Origin: Vibrio marinisediminis
GTDB lineage: Bacteria; Pseudomonadota; Gammaproteobacteria; Enterobacterales; Vibrionaceae
Direction: 5' to 3'
DNA length: 64,000 bases
NCBI RefSeq assembly: GCF_014050145.1
Contig: NZ_JACFYF010000001.1
Location: 434,001-498,000 of the forward strand
Shown here: positions 53,732 through 62,871 of the stretch, piece by piece
How positions within the stretch are numbered: the stretch's first letter is position 1
How the letters are laid out: the number at the start of each line of letters is the position of its first letter
Notes under the pieces: model-generated
Database searches by the model: none
Told to the model about the DNA's origin: nothing
The model's input: only the letters and a program-made list of their open reading frames with translations
Translations under genes and position numbers: made by a program

Positions 53732-53744
53732 GTAGAACGAGTAT

Positions 53745-54347
53745 TTAGAGCATTAGGAATAACAGGACCGAAACCGCCAAACCAATCCCCAACACCATTG
53801 GATACGCTTTAGCACTAATATCGCGTGCCATTTCAGGCTCTGCCGCTTCCTCGACGCTCTGTTGAGCTGTTTCGGCTTGTACTGGCTCTTCTTCGCCAGC
53901 GCCAAACAGTGCCATCACCTCTTCGGTGGTCTTAGCTTTCAATAGCGCTTCGCGGAAGTCATCTTCAACAAGCGAAGACGTTAGCGTCGTGAGTACAGCC
54001 ATATGAGTTGAGCCCGCTTCTGCTGGTGGAATAGCCAGTAGGAAGATCATATTGACGGGCTCGTCGCCATCAAGACCTTTCCATTGCAATTCGTCTTTAA
54101 CAAACGCACAGGCAAAGACCGGTTCTGTCACCGCAATGGATTTACCATGTGGCACCGCTAGGTATTCGCCTAACGCTGTTGGTCCTTCTTCTTCACGCAG
54201 CAGCACCGCGTCCAAGAACTGTTGACGGTTGATCAGTTTACCCGCTTGATCGATTCGGTCGGTTAGCGCATTAATTGCTGCAAAACGGTCTTCAAATACC
54301 GCATCGAGCATGATCAAATCTTCGGAAGTAAGTTGTGCTAATTTCAT
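53745..54347 (-). CDS. PTS fructose-family EIIA with C-terminal membrane anchor
   Basis: A 200-residue protein: an EIIA (PTS_EIIA_2) domain (about 1-145) with the phosphohistidine in YLAVPHGKSIAV, a Glu/Ala-rich linker, and a C-terminal hydrophobic segment (YPMVLGIGLAVSVLLFLML). A membrane tail is uncommon for EIIA. The start is the second of two ATG codons, 6 nt after AGGAG. It is the last gene of the operon and probably serves the EIIBC protein at 58815-60218, which lacks EIIA. Confidence 0.87.
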   Translation of the reverse strand: MKLAQLTSEDLIMLDAVFEDRFAAINALTDRIDQAGKLINRQQFLDAVLLREEEGPTALGEYLAVPHGKSIAVTEPVFACAFVKDELQWKGLDGDEPVNMIFLLAIPPAEAGSTHMAVLTTLTSSLVEDDFREALLKAKTTEEVMALFGAGEEEPVQAETAQQSVEEAAEPEMARDISAKAYPMVLGIGLAVSVLLFLML

Positions 54348-54356
54348 CATCGGCTC

Positions 54357-56051
54357 CTATTCGTTCGCTAGCCAAACAAATTGATATGGGTTAAGAGTAA
54401 ATTGCGCTTCAAACGCTTCGCCTGACACCAGATCAGTACCACCTGCATCGAGCGTTACATGTTGTTGTTGCTCAGATAAGTTCACCACAAAGCGAATACT
54501 CTCTGCACCTTCACCACGTTGCAAACCAAATAGCTGTGGTGATAGCTCAAGCACTAGCTGCTTAGAGGTTGGAGCAAATGCCACTTGCTGCTTACGTAGC
54601 GCCAGCAAGCGAGTCATCTCGTTGTAAATACGGTTACGTAGCGATCCCGACTCAGCCAATTCCGCTTCCAAGTTTGCTAGCTCAAACTTTTCACGGTTAA
54701 TACGGCGGTTAATCCCCGACTCCACCATACCTTGAACATCATTCTCACTGCCCAGCAGGCTGTGATAGTACACTGCAGGCACACCGATAAACGACAACAG
54801 TATCGCTTGCGCGGCTAAGAACTTGTTCGCCTTCTGCTCAACGCTGTCTTGTGGCTCGGTGATCGCACTTAGGTAGTTAATGTTTAATTCGTATGGCGAT
54901 TGCGTACCGTCGCCGTTATTTTTGTAGTTAACGCGTCCGCCTTTGCGTTCAACTTGCTCACACATCATCTGACGATCTTGGTTGGTTAAGATGCCTTCTG
55001 TTGGGCGAACACCAATGCCATCATGGCTGGCAAGGAAGTTGAAGTAGGTCGTTTTGCGCCCAGCCTCAAGCGATGCCATCGCTTCTGCGGTTAACCCTTT
55101 TGCCCACTGGGTTAATACTTGGCTGTCTTGTCCTAGGAACGCATGCAGTGTTAATGGTGGCAGCGGGAACTGATACACCATATGCGCTTCATCGCCATCA
55201 CCAAAGTAAGAGATGTTCTCTTTATGCGGTACATTAGTTTCAGTAATCAGCAAGCTACCCGGCATCACTTTATCGAGCACAATGCGCCATAATTTGATGA
55301 TTTCATGCGCTTGCGGCAGGTGAATACAAGTGGTGTTAAGTACTTTCCAGATAAAGCCAATCGCATCTAAGCGGACTGAGCGCCCACCATTTGCAGCGTA
55401 CATCAGTAGAATATCGATACTTTCCAACAGCACTTTTGGTGAGTGGAAGTTAATGTCGATTTGGTCATCGGAAAACGTGGTCCACACATGGGCTATTTCA
55501 CCATTCGCTTTGGTAAATGGCGTAAGCAGAGGCAAAGCTCGTGGGCGAGTCACGCTTGAGTAATCCAAATTTGGATCAGAGACAACAAAGTAATCTTGAT
55601 AGGCTTCGTCACCCGCAAGGAAGCGTTGGAACCAGTCACTGCTTTTCGAGATGTGGTTGATCACGCAGTCGTACATCAAATCAAAATTTTCCGCTAGCGC
55701 ATTTAGCTCAGCCCAGTCACCTAGGTTTTCATCCACTTTGCGGTAATCCACCACACTGAAGCCATCATCTGACGTGTATGGGAACATAGGCAAAATATGG
55801 ATATTGCTGATCGCATCTTTGAGGTATTTATCCGCAAAGCGTTTCATGGTTTGCAGCGTAGGTTCGCCTTCACTGCAGAAGCTATCGCCGTAAGTGATGA
55901 GGAACGAGCTAGTTTGATCAACCCAATTTGGGTATTGCGGCGCTTTACCTCGCCACTTTTCAACCAAGGCTAAAATATCTGCGGTAATCGACTCAGCTTG
56001 CGCTTCACCGTACAGATCCGCCACTTTGGTATAGATTTGTTGTTTATTCAT
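54357..56051 (-). CDS. GH13_18-type sugar phosphorylase
   Basis: A 564-residue glycoside hydrolase family 13 phosphorylase. Motifs: VINHISKSS, the nucleophile region GGRSVRLDAIGF, the acid/base region SLLITETNVPH, and HDGIGVRPTEGIL. Length and motifs fit the sucrose phosphorylase/glucosylglycerate phosphorylase subfamily. Within a putative mannosylglycerate cluster it might process glucosylglycerate (or its phosphate), glucosylglycerol or sucrose. It follows the mannosidase gene by 22 nt. Confidence 0.88.
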   Translation of the reverse strand: MNKQQIYTKVADLYGEAQAESITADILALVEKWRGKAPQYPNWVDQTSSFLITYGDSFCSEGEPTLQTMKRFADKYLKDAISNIHILPMFPYTSDDGFSVVDYRKVDENLGDWAELNALAENFDLMYDCVINHISKSSDWFQRFLAGDEAYQDYFVVSDPNLDYSSVTRPRALPLLTPFTKANGEIAHVWTTFSDDQIDINFHSPKVLLESIDILLMYAANGGRSVRLDAIGFIWKVLNTTCIHLPQAHEIIKLWRIVLDKVMPGSLLITETNVPHKENISYFGDGDEAHMVYQFPLPPLTLHAFLGQDSQVLTQWAKGLTAEAMASLEAGRKTTYFNFLASHDGIGVRPTEGILTNQDRQMMCEQVERKGGRVNYKNNGDGTQSPYELNINYLSAITEPQDSVEQKANKFLAAQAILLSFIGVPAVYYHSLLGSENDVQGMVESGINRRINREKFELANLEAELAESGSLRNRIYNEMTRLLALRKQQVAFAPTSKQLVLELSPQLFGLQRGEGAESIRFVVNLSEQQQHVTLDAGGTDLVSGEAFEAQFTLNPYQFVWLANE

Positions 56052-56073
56052 TTTATTATTCCTAACCCGCGAC

Positions 56074-58716
56074 TTAAATTTTGAAACTCACTCGTAAATC
56101 AATGCTGTTGTTGGCTTTCACTTGCCACTCTTGCTCAGTCCCTTGTTCAAAGGGTTGTTCACGGTGGTTAACACGCTCTACTGCTGCAAAGTGAGCAAAT
56201 GCCGTTGTATCTAACACCATCGCCTGCTCGGTCGAGTTGTAGAGACGCACGATGACCGCATTATCTTGGTAGAACGAGTGACCAATACTTGAAAGTTGCA
56301 ATGCTTGCTCCAATTCAAATAAGCCAAAACGCTTGGCAACGTCACGCGAATCAAAACGCACTTGGAAGCGCTCTAATCGATTTTCAAAACTGTTGAGCGT
56401 TTGTTTTTGGTAACCAAATGGCGCATCTAAAAACTCTTGCTCTAAGCGACGCACCGTTTGATGGCTCGCCTCTTCACAAAGGGCAATCGAGAAGCTAAAC
56501 GTCATCGATTTTTGCAACTGCGCATCGGGGGTATAAACCACGGTGTTGTTGATGCCAGAAGCGCGACCCGGACGCCATAACAAGTCATCCTTACCTAGGC
56601 GACCTGTCGACTTAAATAGCGTCAATGCAATGGCATTGGACTCTTTGCCCGTTAGCACCTGAAATTCTTTAATACCACGACCATTGATGATCATCGCTTT
56701 GCCTGCTTGGGCAATCGCGACGGCACCATCGGTGGTTTCAATATCAATTGGGCACTCACGGAAGCGTTCACGCCAGCCTTCAACAGAAGGGGCTACTGGG
56801 CGTGTCATTAACGCAAAAGGTTGGGTGCTCAAAGAGGTTTGAGTACAAACATCAGAGTTGATCACAACGCGCACGCGGTGGTCACACACTTGGTTCAGTG
56901 TGGTAATCTCAACACGCAGTTGCTGCTCACCTTTCACCAACGACAGTTGCAAATCAAAACTCGCTACCGCTTGCTTATCGCCTGCCATACGCGCCGCTAA
57001 ATCATGCGGTACCGCAAGTTCAGCACGCAGTGTCATGCTTTGCTCCATCTCACCTTGCTGCACAGATAAACACGTCATCTCAGTACAGGTTAGCGGCGTA
57101 TCACCTTCTAGTGGAGAGAAGTCGTAAGAGTCGCCATCGTCAGCTTGCTCTTCAAAGCTCAGCAGTTGTTTAACCACACGTCCTGAGGCTTTGTCTTCTA
57201 GGCTAAGTTGACCGTGAGCAAATCGCACCACTATGGCTTGGTTCTCGATGCTGGCGCTCTCGTTCACCTTATGAGTTGGGGCAACAGATACTGACTCCGT
57301 TTGCTGCACTTGGAATACTTGGTAACCCAGCGCAGGAAGGTTGGTCACCGCAACATTCAGTTCAAATCGGTAGTACGGCGGCACGTCTACTTCGCGTTCG
57401 CCATCTTTTGTCACTTCAATCATCTTGCCGCCATCTAAGGTCTCACGGCAGATAATTTCACAACCTAAAACTTGCTCTCTATCGCTCAGCGCAATTTGTT
57501 CATGCTTTGAGAAAGCAACAACCTTCACCACACCGGAATATGGGGTTGGGCGTGAGTTAAAGATCATCAGCTCACTCTCTTGGCAAGCATTGCTAGCAAT
57601 CTCTTTAACGACCAAGTTGTACAAGCCGTGGCAGATCTCTTCTGCCTGCTTAAGACGGTGCATAATGTCGGCATTGGTGGCGTCACTATTACAGCCACCG
57701 ATGCTGTCGTGGGCATGGCATTCAAGGATTTTTTTCCACGCCATATCGACCAGCTCAGTATGCACGGTAATGCCTTGTGCTTTGGCAATCGCAATCACCA
57801 CTTCCAGCTTCTTGATCAGAAACTGCTCAATTTCAAAGTTAAGCTTTTTGATGTCGTAACGTACTGAACCAATGGTTTTGTGGATTCGTGTGTAACGCGG
57901 CGCTTTAAACTCGCCATGGTAGGTTTCAAATTCTTCGCTGTTGTGGCGCAAATACTCGACGAAATTTTCCATTGAAGAAATGGTATAAATATCGCTAACT
58001 GGCGAGCGCTCAGACGCCGCTGCTAAGGTCGCTGGCAAGTTCGGGTCAATATTCACTTGGTCGCCACCCGATGGGATCAACACTTCATCTAAACCTGAGA
58101 GTGATTTGATTTTTTCTACCATCGGGAAGATTTTTTTATCCAGATGATCAGCCTCAGCAACAATGTTTTTCGCTGCACCATAGCCGTGTACTAGGTTGTA
58201 AGCGTAGATGGTATCGTCACCCGCAGATTGCCAGTGGAAATGCGATTTTTGAACTTGCTGATCGTAATCAATACCACGCCAAAAGACGATGTTATCAATA
58301 CCCATCCCTTTAAATAGGGTTGGCATTTGTGCGTTATGGCCAAAAGTATCTGGCAGGTAGCCAACCGTCATGCTGTGACCAAGCTCTTCAGCAATGTGCA
58401 TACCATACTTTAAGTTACGAATAATAGATTCAGCCGCGACGTTGTAAGTATCGGTTTGGGTGTACCAAGGGCCAACAAACAACTTCTTATCTCGGATCAA
58501 CTTGCTCATGCGCTCACGCATAAACGGCAATACTTTAAGGTAATCTTCAACAATCGCTGATTGACCATCTAGGTGGTAACAGCTGTAGCTTGCTTGATTT
58601 TCAAGCGTTTCGATTACTTTAGTGAAGTTATAAGTGGCAAGCACGTCACTGTCTTGCTGGGTAAAATACCACTCACGATCCCAGTGAGTGTGCGGAATGA
58701 CATGTACTTTCGCCAT
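56074..58716 (-). CDS. mngB: GH38 alpha-mannosidase (MngB-like)
   Basis: An 880-residue GH38 enzyme (E. coli MngB is 877). The metal-binding HTHWDREWYFTQQDSDV, the GPWYTQTDTYNVAAESIIRN and the YLPDTFGHNAQMP nucleophile segment resemble E. coli MngB, which cleaves 2-O-(6-phospho-alpha-mannosyl)-D-glycerate. It is followed by a GH13_18 phosphorylase and an EIIA, and preceded by an EIIBC, in one minus-strand operon. The mannosylglycerate assignment is by family and context. Confidence 0.88.
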   Translation of the reverse strand: MAKVHVIPHTHWDREWYFTQQDSDVLATYNFTKVIETLENQASYSCYHLDGQSAIVEDYLKVLPFMRERMSKLIRDKKLFVGPWYTQTDTYNVAAESIIRNLKYGMHIAEELGHSMTVGYLPDTFGHNAQMPTLFKGMGIDNIVFWRGIDYDQQVQKSHFHWQSAGDDTIYAYNLVHGYGAAKNIVAEADHLDKKIFPMVEKIKSLSGLDEVLIPSGGDQVNIDPNLPATLAAASERSPVSDIYTISSMENFVEYLRHNSEEFETYHGEFKAPRYTRIHKTIGSVRYDIKKLNFEIEQFLIKKLEVVIAIAKAQGITVHTELVDMAWKKILECHAHDSIGGCNSDATNADIMHRLKQAEEICHGLYNLVVKEIASNACQESELMIFNSRPTPYSGVVKVVAFSKHEQIALSDREQVLGCEIICRETLDGGKMIEVTKDGEREVDVPPYYRFELNVAVTNLPALGYQVFQVQQTESVSVAPTHKVNESASIENQAIVVRFAHGQLSLEDKASGRVVKQLLSFEEQADDGDSYDFSPLEGDTPLTCTEMTCLSVQQGEMEQSMTLRAELAVPHDLAARMAGDKQAVASFDLQLSLVKGEQQLRVEITTLNQVCDHRVRVVINSDVCTQTSLSTQPFALMTRPVAPSVEGWRERFRECPIDIETTDGAVAIAQAGKAMIINGRGIKEFQVLTGKESNAIALTLFKSTGRLGKDDLLWRPGRASGINNTVVYTPDAQLQKSMTFSFSIALCEEASHQTVRRLEQEFLDAPFGYQKQTLNSFENRLERFQVRFDSRDVAKRFGLFELEQALQLSSIGHSFYQDNAVIVRLYNSTEQAMVLDTTAFAHFAAVERVNHREQPFEQGTEQEWQVKANNSIDLRVSFKI

Positions 58717-58814
58717 AGGAAAATCTCTTCTACTTAGTTTTTCTAATTAGGTCTTTTTAAGCGCTCACTTTGTTGAGCGAGCAAGGGGGCGACCGAGTCG
58801 CCCCATGTGACGTG

Positions 58815-60218
58815 TTATGCGTTTGCGTTATCTGGCTTAGTGCATAGCAACAATGCCGCCGCGATAAAACTTGAACCGATTAAGACTGAAAGGGTGTAGC
58901 TAATTGGGTCAGACGATAGGAACCAACCCCAAACTGCTGGCAGTGGTAGGCTTTGCCATACGTTAAGTAGTACGCCTACTTGAGTACCGATGATTGAACC
59001 TAAGATCATAATTGGGATCATTTTCGGGTTCTTCAGAATAAATGGAATCGCACCTTCTGAAATACCGATAAGACCAAGCATCAAAGACGTTTTACCCACG
59101 GTGCGCTCTTCATTAGAGAACACAGGTTTACGGAATTTGCCATCAAGCAGCGCGGCAATACCCACACCAATTGGCGGGATGACAATACCCAGCTCACGAG
59201 CCAGTAGGTCAAAGCCTTCGCCCATACCGTTTAAGCCAAGTGCTACCGAGCCAGCTGCTTTGTTAATTGGACCGCCCAAGTCAAATGCTGTACCTGCTGC
59301 GATTACCATAGAGTAGATACCACGACCTGCATCACCCGCTTGAGTAAACAGTTCGATCATCGCAATATTCAGCGCGCCGAAGAACGGGTTGATTGCGTAC
59401 TCCATGGTTAACACCATCACCACACCAGTAATGGCAGGGACAAGTAACATGGTTTTCAGCGTCGTCAGCTCGGTCTTCACGTGAATAGTGTCATTGAGGA
59501 AACGAACCAAGTAACCGACAAGGAAACCAATCGCAATCGCACCAAAGAAGCCCGATGGTGCCCAGCCCTCTAGATCGAAGAAGCGTTTGTACACTTCATC
59601 ACTCATGATTCCGCCAATAAAGGCAGGAACAAGCGCTGGTTTACCGGCAATAGAATAAGCTAGGTACGCCGCGAAAATTGGGTACATAAACTTGATGGTC
59701 ATGAAACCAAGCTTATCTAGGGTTTGAATTGGTGTACCGGAAATATCAATAAACTCACCGGTGATTTTCGCCACCGCCATCAGCAAACCACCCAATACCA
59801 CCACCGGCAGCATGTAGCTGATCCCCGTCATGATATGACCGATAGCCACTTGATAAGCAGAGCGTTTCTCTTCGACCACTTGCGCTCCGCTTTCGCTCTT
59901 CTCTTTGCCTAGGTTAAATACCGTTGGCAGCAGTTCATCAACTCGTTTGATCAACTCTTGAGTGCGCACTTTTAGTGGATTGGCGTTATCGAAACGTTCC
60001 ATATCCATGATTGGAACGTCAATAGCGAGCACCACACCGTCTGCGGTTGCAATATCGTGCGCGGTTAGCTTATTTTTTACGCCGTCACTGCCTTGGGTTT
60101 CGACTTTCACTTCGTAACCTTGTTGCTCAGCCCAGCTTTGAATCTTCTTCGCAGCCATAAATGTATGTGCAATACCGGTAGGGCAAGCGGTCACTGCAAC
60201 AATTTTCTTCTTCGTCAT
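58815..60218 (-). CDS. PTS fructose-family EIIBC permease (glycosylglycerate type)
   Basis: A 467-residue permease. EIIB has the phosphocysteine in VTACPTGIAHTFMAAKK (residues 8-24); EIIC has about nine helices, with the FDLGGPINKAAGSVALG loop. No EIIA domain is present; E. coli MngA carries EIIA in the same chain. It is the first gene of the operon, followed by the GH38 gene after 98 nt. The RpiR regulator diverges upstream. Confidence 0.9.
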   Translation of the reverse strand: MTKKKIVAVTACPTGIAHTFMAAKKIQSWAEQQGYEVKVETQGSDGVKNKLTAHDIATADGVVLAIDVPIMDMERFDNANPLKVRTQELIKRVDELLPTVFNLGKEKSESGAQVVEEKRSAYQVAIGHIMTGISYMLPVVVLGGLLMAVAKITGEFIDISGTPIQTLDKLGFMTIKFMYPIFAAYLAYSIAGKPALVPAFIGGIMSDEVYKRFFDLEGWAPSGFFGAIAIGFLVGYLVRFLNDTIHVKTELTTLKTMLLVPAITGVVMVLTMEYAINPFFGALNIAMIELFTQAGDAGRGIYSMVIAAGTAFDLGGPINKAAGSVALGLNGMGEGFDLLARELGIVIPPIGVGIAALLDGKFRKPVFSNEERTVGKTSLMLGLIGISEGAIPFILKNPKMIPIMILGSIIGTQVGVLLNVWQSLPLPAVWGWFLSSDPISYTLSVLIGSSFIAAALLLCTKPDNANA

Positions 60219-60243
60219 GGTTTTTCACCGTTATATTTATTTG

Positions 60244-60255
60244 ACTGCCGGCAGT
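60244..60255. promoter_or_regulatory. Palindrome in the EIIBC/RpiR divergent promoter
   Basis: ACTGCCGGCAGT is a perfect 12-bp palindrome, 26 nt from the EIIBC start and 140 nt from the regulator start. A second inverted repeat, GTATC-AG-GATAC, follows downstream at about 60271-60282. Either may be the RpiR operator. Confidence 0.45.
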
Positions 60256-60394
60256 ATATTTAGCAGTGATGTATCAGGATACTGTTTCATGGTACAAGCT
60301 ATGTATGACGATACTTTTGTGAAGCCCATCAAGGAAAATTGCGCCATTTTCGCGCCTAATAACAGCCACTTTGTTTCCTTAGTTAGTGTACGTG

Positions 60395-61042
60395 ATGAAC
60401 ACCTTTAAAGGCATCGAGCGAGCGGTATACGAATACCTGATTACCCATGCCAACGAACTGCATGACATTTCAGCCAAAACCATTGCCAATAAAGCACTGA
60501 CCACCACCACGTCGGTCAACCGTGTATGTAAGAAAATGGGTTATGCCAGCTATACCGAGCTGCGTTATAAACTAGTGCAAGACTTGCGCAAACAAACTGT
60601 CGCGAGTGATGAAGACGATGATCAAACTCAACGAGTCAATACGGTCGCGCATGCACTGCATAGCTCACCCGTGGTCTATTTGTACTCTCGCGGCGCATCG
60701 ATTGTCAGTGTCACTTACCTATCGCGCTTTTTATCCCTCGCTAATATCCCCCACTTGGTGATCACTGACATCCACCAGCTCGCACGAGCCGAAAAAGGTA
60801 CGGTGATGTTGGTCAGTAAATCGGGAGAGACGCAAGCTGTGGTTGAAATGGCGCACAACGCCAAGCGTAAAGGTTTAAAGGTATTTGCCATTAGTCATCT
60901 CGGTTCAACATTAGCGTCAATCGCCAACATCAACCTAGATTTGGAAGAGCAAGTGGACGGCATTTCCCCATACAGCCGCGAATCACAAATTCAAATACTG
61001 AAAGTCATCGATTTGATTGGTAAGACGTTGCTGGAAGAATAG
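60395..61042 (+). CDS. MurR/RpiR-family regulator
   Basis: A 215-residue regulator: an N-terminal HTH (ISAKTIANKALTTTTSVNRV) and a C-terminal SIS domain (about 80-215) with the phosphosugar-binding LVSKSGETQAVVEMAHNAK motif. It diverges from the glycosylglycerate PTS operon and most likely controls it. E. coli uses a GntR-type MngR for this job, so the regulator differs. The start is uncertain because no ribosome site is clear. Confidence 0.88.
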   Translation: MNTFKGIERAVYEYLITHANELHDISAKTIANKALTTTTSVNRVCKKMGYASYTELRYKLVQDLRKQTVASDEDDDQTQRVNTVAHALHSSPVVYLYSRGASIVSVTYLSRFLSLANIPHLVITDIHQLARAEKGTVMLVSKSGETQAVVEMAHNAKRKGLKVFAISHLGSTLASIANINLDLEEQVDGISPYSRESQIQILKVIDLIGKTLLEE

Positions 61043-61248
61043 TTCTTGGGGCTACCATACTGTTAAACGCGGAACTCCCTTACCACGGATTATCCGAAAT
61101 ACCGTAAATATCAGCTTACAGCAATCTGAAACCTCTGCATCAAAACTAAATTATTGATTAACTTAAAATAAGCTTATAAACATGGCATCATGCTGGCATG
61201 AAAGACCACTTTTAGATGTTTAGTTAGGGTTATGTAAAAGGAGAACAT

Positions 61249-61644
61249 GTGGATATTGCGGAAGAATTTCAGATCACTGACACAACACTTCGATTCAAAA
61301 AAGATTCGTATGCCTTGTCTAAGATTAAAGGTGCCAAAGTTAAGCAAAATACAATTAAAGACCATGCGCTAAGAGTTGTCACTATTGGCTTAGTGGTGTC
61401 GAGCCTAGTATGGATGATTGCCCCAGGTTCGCTAGGTCTGTATACCGCCCCCGTCGCCCTTATCATCGGCATGTTGTCAGCATTCTCAACGGTCAGAAAA
61501 TATGAGTTTCAAATTGAATTCCAGCATGCCGATGAAACTGGCTTACAGTGGGTTTCTATCGCTAAAACGAACAAGCTGAAGATTAAAGAGCAATTTGAAA
61601 AGCAAGTGACACAAATTCTCGAAAGTATTCACACCCGCGTTTAA
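61249..61644 (+). CDS. Hypothetical DUF6232-like membrane protein
   Basis: A 131-residue protein with an N-terminal soluble domain in which TLRFKKDSYALSKIKGAKV resembles the DUF6232/PH-like pattern, two membrane helices (about 42-60 and 63-82) and a charged C-terminus. The GTG start has AAAAGGAG 5 nt upstream. Family assignment is tentative. Confidence 0.6.
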   Translation: MDIAEEFQITDTTLRFKKDSYALSKIKGAKVKQNTIKDHALRVVTIGLVVSSLVWMIAPGSLGLYTAPVALIIGMLSAFSTVRKYEFQIEFQHADETGLQWVSIAKTNKLKIKEQFEKQVTQILESIHTRV

Positions 61645-61672
61645 GACCGAGCCCCAACGCTTGGCATTTCAG

Positions 61673-61704
61673 CTTATCTGTTTATCTGTTTATCTGTTTA
61701 TCTC
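61673..61704 (+). repeat. Tandem 8-bp repeat
   Basis: Four consecutive 8-mers based on TTTATCTG (first and last each with one change: CTTATCTG, TTTATCTC). It lies 171 nt upstream of the HTH-2TM gene. Such microsatellites can slip, so it may vary between strains. Confidence 0.6.
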
Positions 61705-61874
61705 ACCATGATTGAGGTAGATGGCAGGGGTTGGGCACCACTTAACAAGGTCTCATTGCCTTTCGTAAGTTACTGAAATATAAACCCTGTCGCAAGATTG
61801 TCGCATTTTTGTCGTTATCTTTTCTGTATACTATTGGTAAGTTTTAAGTCGATACAGCAGAAAGGATTTTTGTA

Positions 61875-62342
61875 ATGATAATCAGAAAACTCAGACTGAA
61901 GCATGGTTGGTCTCAAGAGCAACTAGCAGACCTCAGCGACCTAAACATTCGTACAATTCAACGAATTGAACGAGGTCAAAAGCCAAGCCTTGAATCATTA
62001 AAATCTCTTGCTGCTGTTTTTGAAACTAGTGTGTCAGAACTTCAGCAGGAGCCAGAAATGACAAACGAAGTAAAAATTACCGACGAAGAACAAATAGTCA
62101 TTGATCAAGTGAGAGCGATTAAAGGCTTTTATTCCCATCTAATGACCTATGTAATGGTAATCGCCTTATTGTTTGCAATAAACCTTGTCATCGACCCGAG
62201 CTATATTTGGGCATGGTGGCCAGCAATGGGCTGGGGAATTGGTATCATTAATCACGGTTTAAACGCCTTCGAAGTTTTTGATTTTTTTGGTGCTAAATGG
62301 GAAAAGCGTCAAATCGAAAAACGTCTTGGCAGGAAACTTTAA
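61875..62342 (+). CDS. XRE-type HTH protein with two-TM domain
   Basis: A 155-residue protein: an XRE HTH at 1-56 (LRLKHGWSQEQLADLSDLNI, RTIQRIERGQ) followed by a linker and a 2TM domain (about 88-130, with YSHLMTYVMVIALLFAINL and WWPAMGWGIGIINHGLNAF). The architecture is a membrane-tethered DNA-binding protein. AAAGGA is 11 nt upstream of the ATG. It may control the next gene. Confidence 0.85.
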   Translation: MIIRKLRLKHGWSQEQLADLSDLNIRTIQRIERGQKPSLESLKSLAAVFETSVSELQQEPEMTNEVKITDEEQIVIDQVRAIKGFYSHLMTYVMVIALLFAINLVIDPSYIWAWWPAMGWGIGIINHGLNAFEVFDFFGAKWEKRQIEKRLGRKL

Positions 62343-62405
62343 ATACACACATATCAAACTATTTAAAACGGTTCTTAAGACAGCGCTATACCTAGGGAGG
62401 GTATT

Positions 62406-62789
62406 GTGAATATATGGATATTGAGCTCAGGATTGCTTGGCGTATTGACAGCACTGGTGCATGTGTTTGCTGGTCAAGTCGATCCTGTTAGACCCTTTTT
62501 GAAGTCGGAGCTTGCGGATGCAGCAAAAGCCACACTTTTAGCCTGTTGGCATCTTGTTTCCGTCACACTACTGGTTAGCTCACTCATGCTCACCTACGTA
62601 GGTTGGTTTGGTCTGTACTCATTTTACTTACCAATTCAGTTGGTAGGGGGGGTATATATTCTCTTTGCGTTAGTGTTCGTTGTCGTTGGATGGCATTTCT
62701 TTGGTGGTAAGGTTTTTGTCAAACTTCCTCAATGGATATTGCTTCTCCCCATCGGGCTATTAGCAAGTTATGGCGCAATGCCGGTATAA
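62406..62789 (+). CDS. Small four-TM membrane protein
   Basis: A 127-residue integral membrane protein with four hydrophobic helices and short loops. Unrecognised. GGGAGGG lies 4-5 nt before the GTG start. It is 63 nt behind the HTH-2TM gene on the same strand, a likely partner. Confidence 0.6.
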   Translation: MNIWILSSGLLGVLTALVHVFAGQVDPVRPFLKSELADAAKATLLACWHLVSVTLLVSSLMLTYVGWFGLYSFYLPIQLVGGVYILFALVFVVVGWHFFGGKVFVKLPQWILLLPIGLLASYGAMPV

Positions 62790-62832
62790 CAAGCGATTGC
62801 TGTTTCAAAATACGATCACTTATCTGGCTTTA

Positions 62833-62860
62833 GCGAGCTAGCCCAGTACCTCTAGCTCGC
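62833..62860 (+). terminator. Bidirectional terminator
   Basis: The stem GCGAGCTA / TAGCTCGC with a 12-nt loop is followed by TTTATCTTT. It lies 44 nt past the small membrane gene and 12 nt from the convergent MATE gene's stop. Confidence 0.85.
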
Positions 62861-62871
62861 TTTATCTTTAA

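Noticed and set aside
60217-60408. Plus-strand frame spanning the EIIBC/RpiR promoter
   Set aside because: Covers the divergent promoter with its palindromes and overlaps the regulator start; it has no ribosome site.
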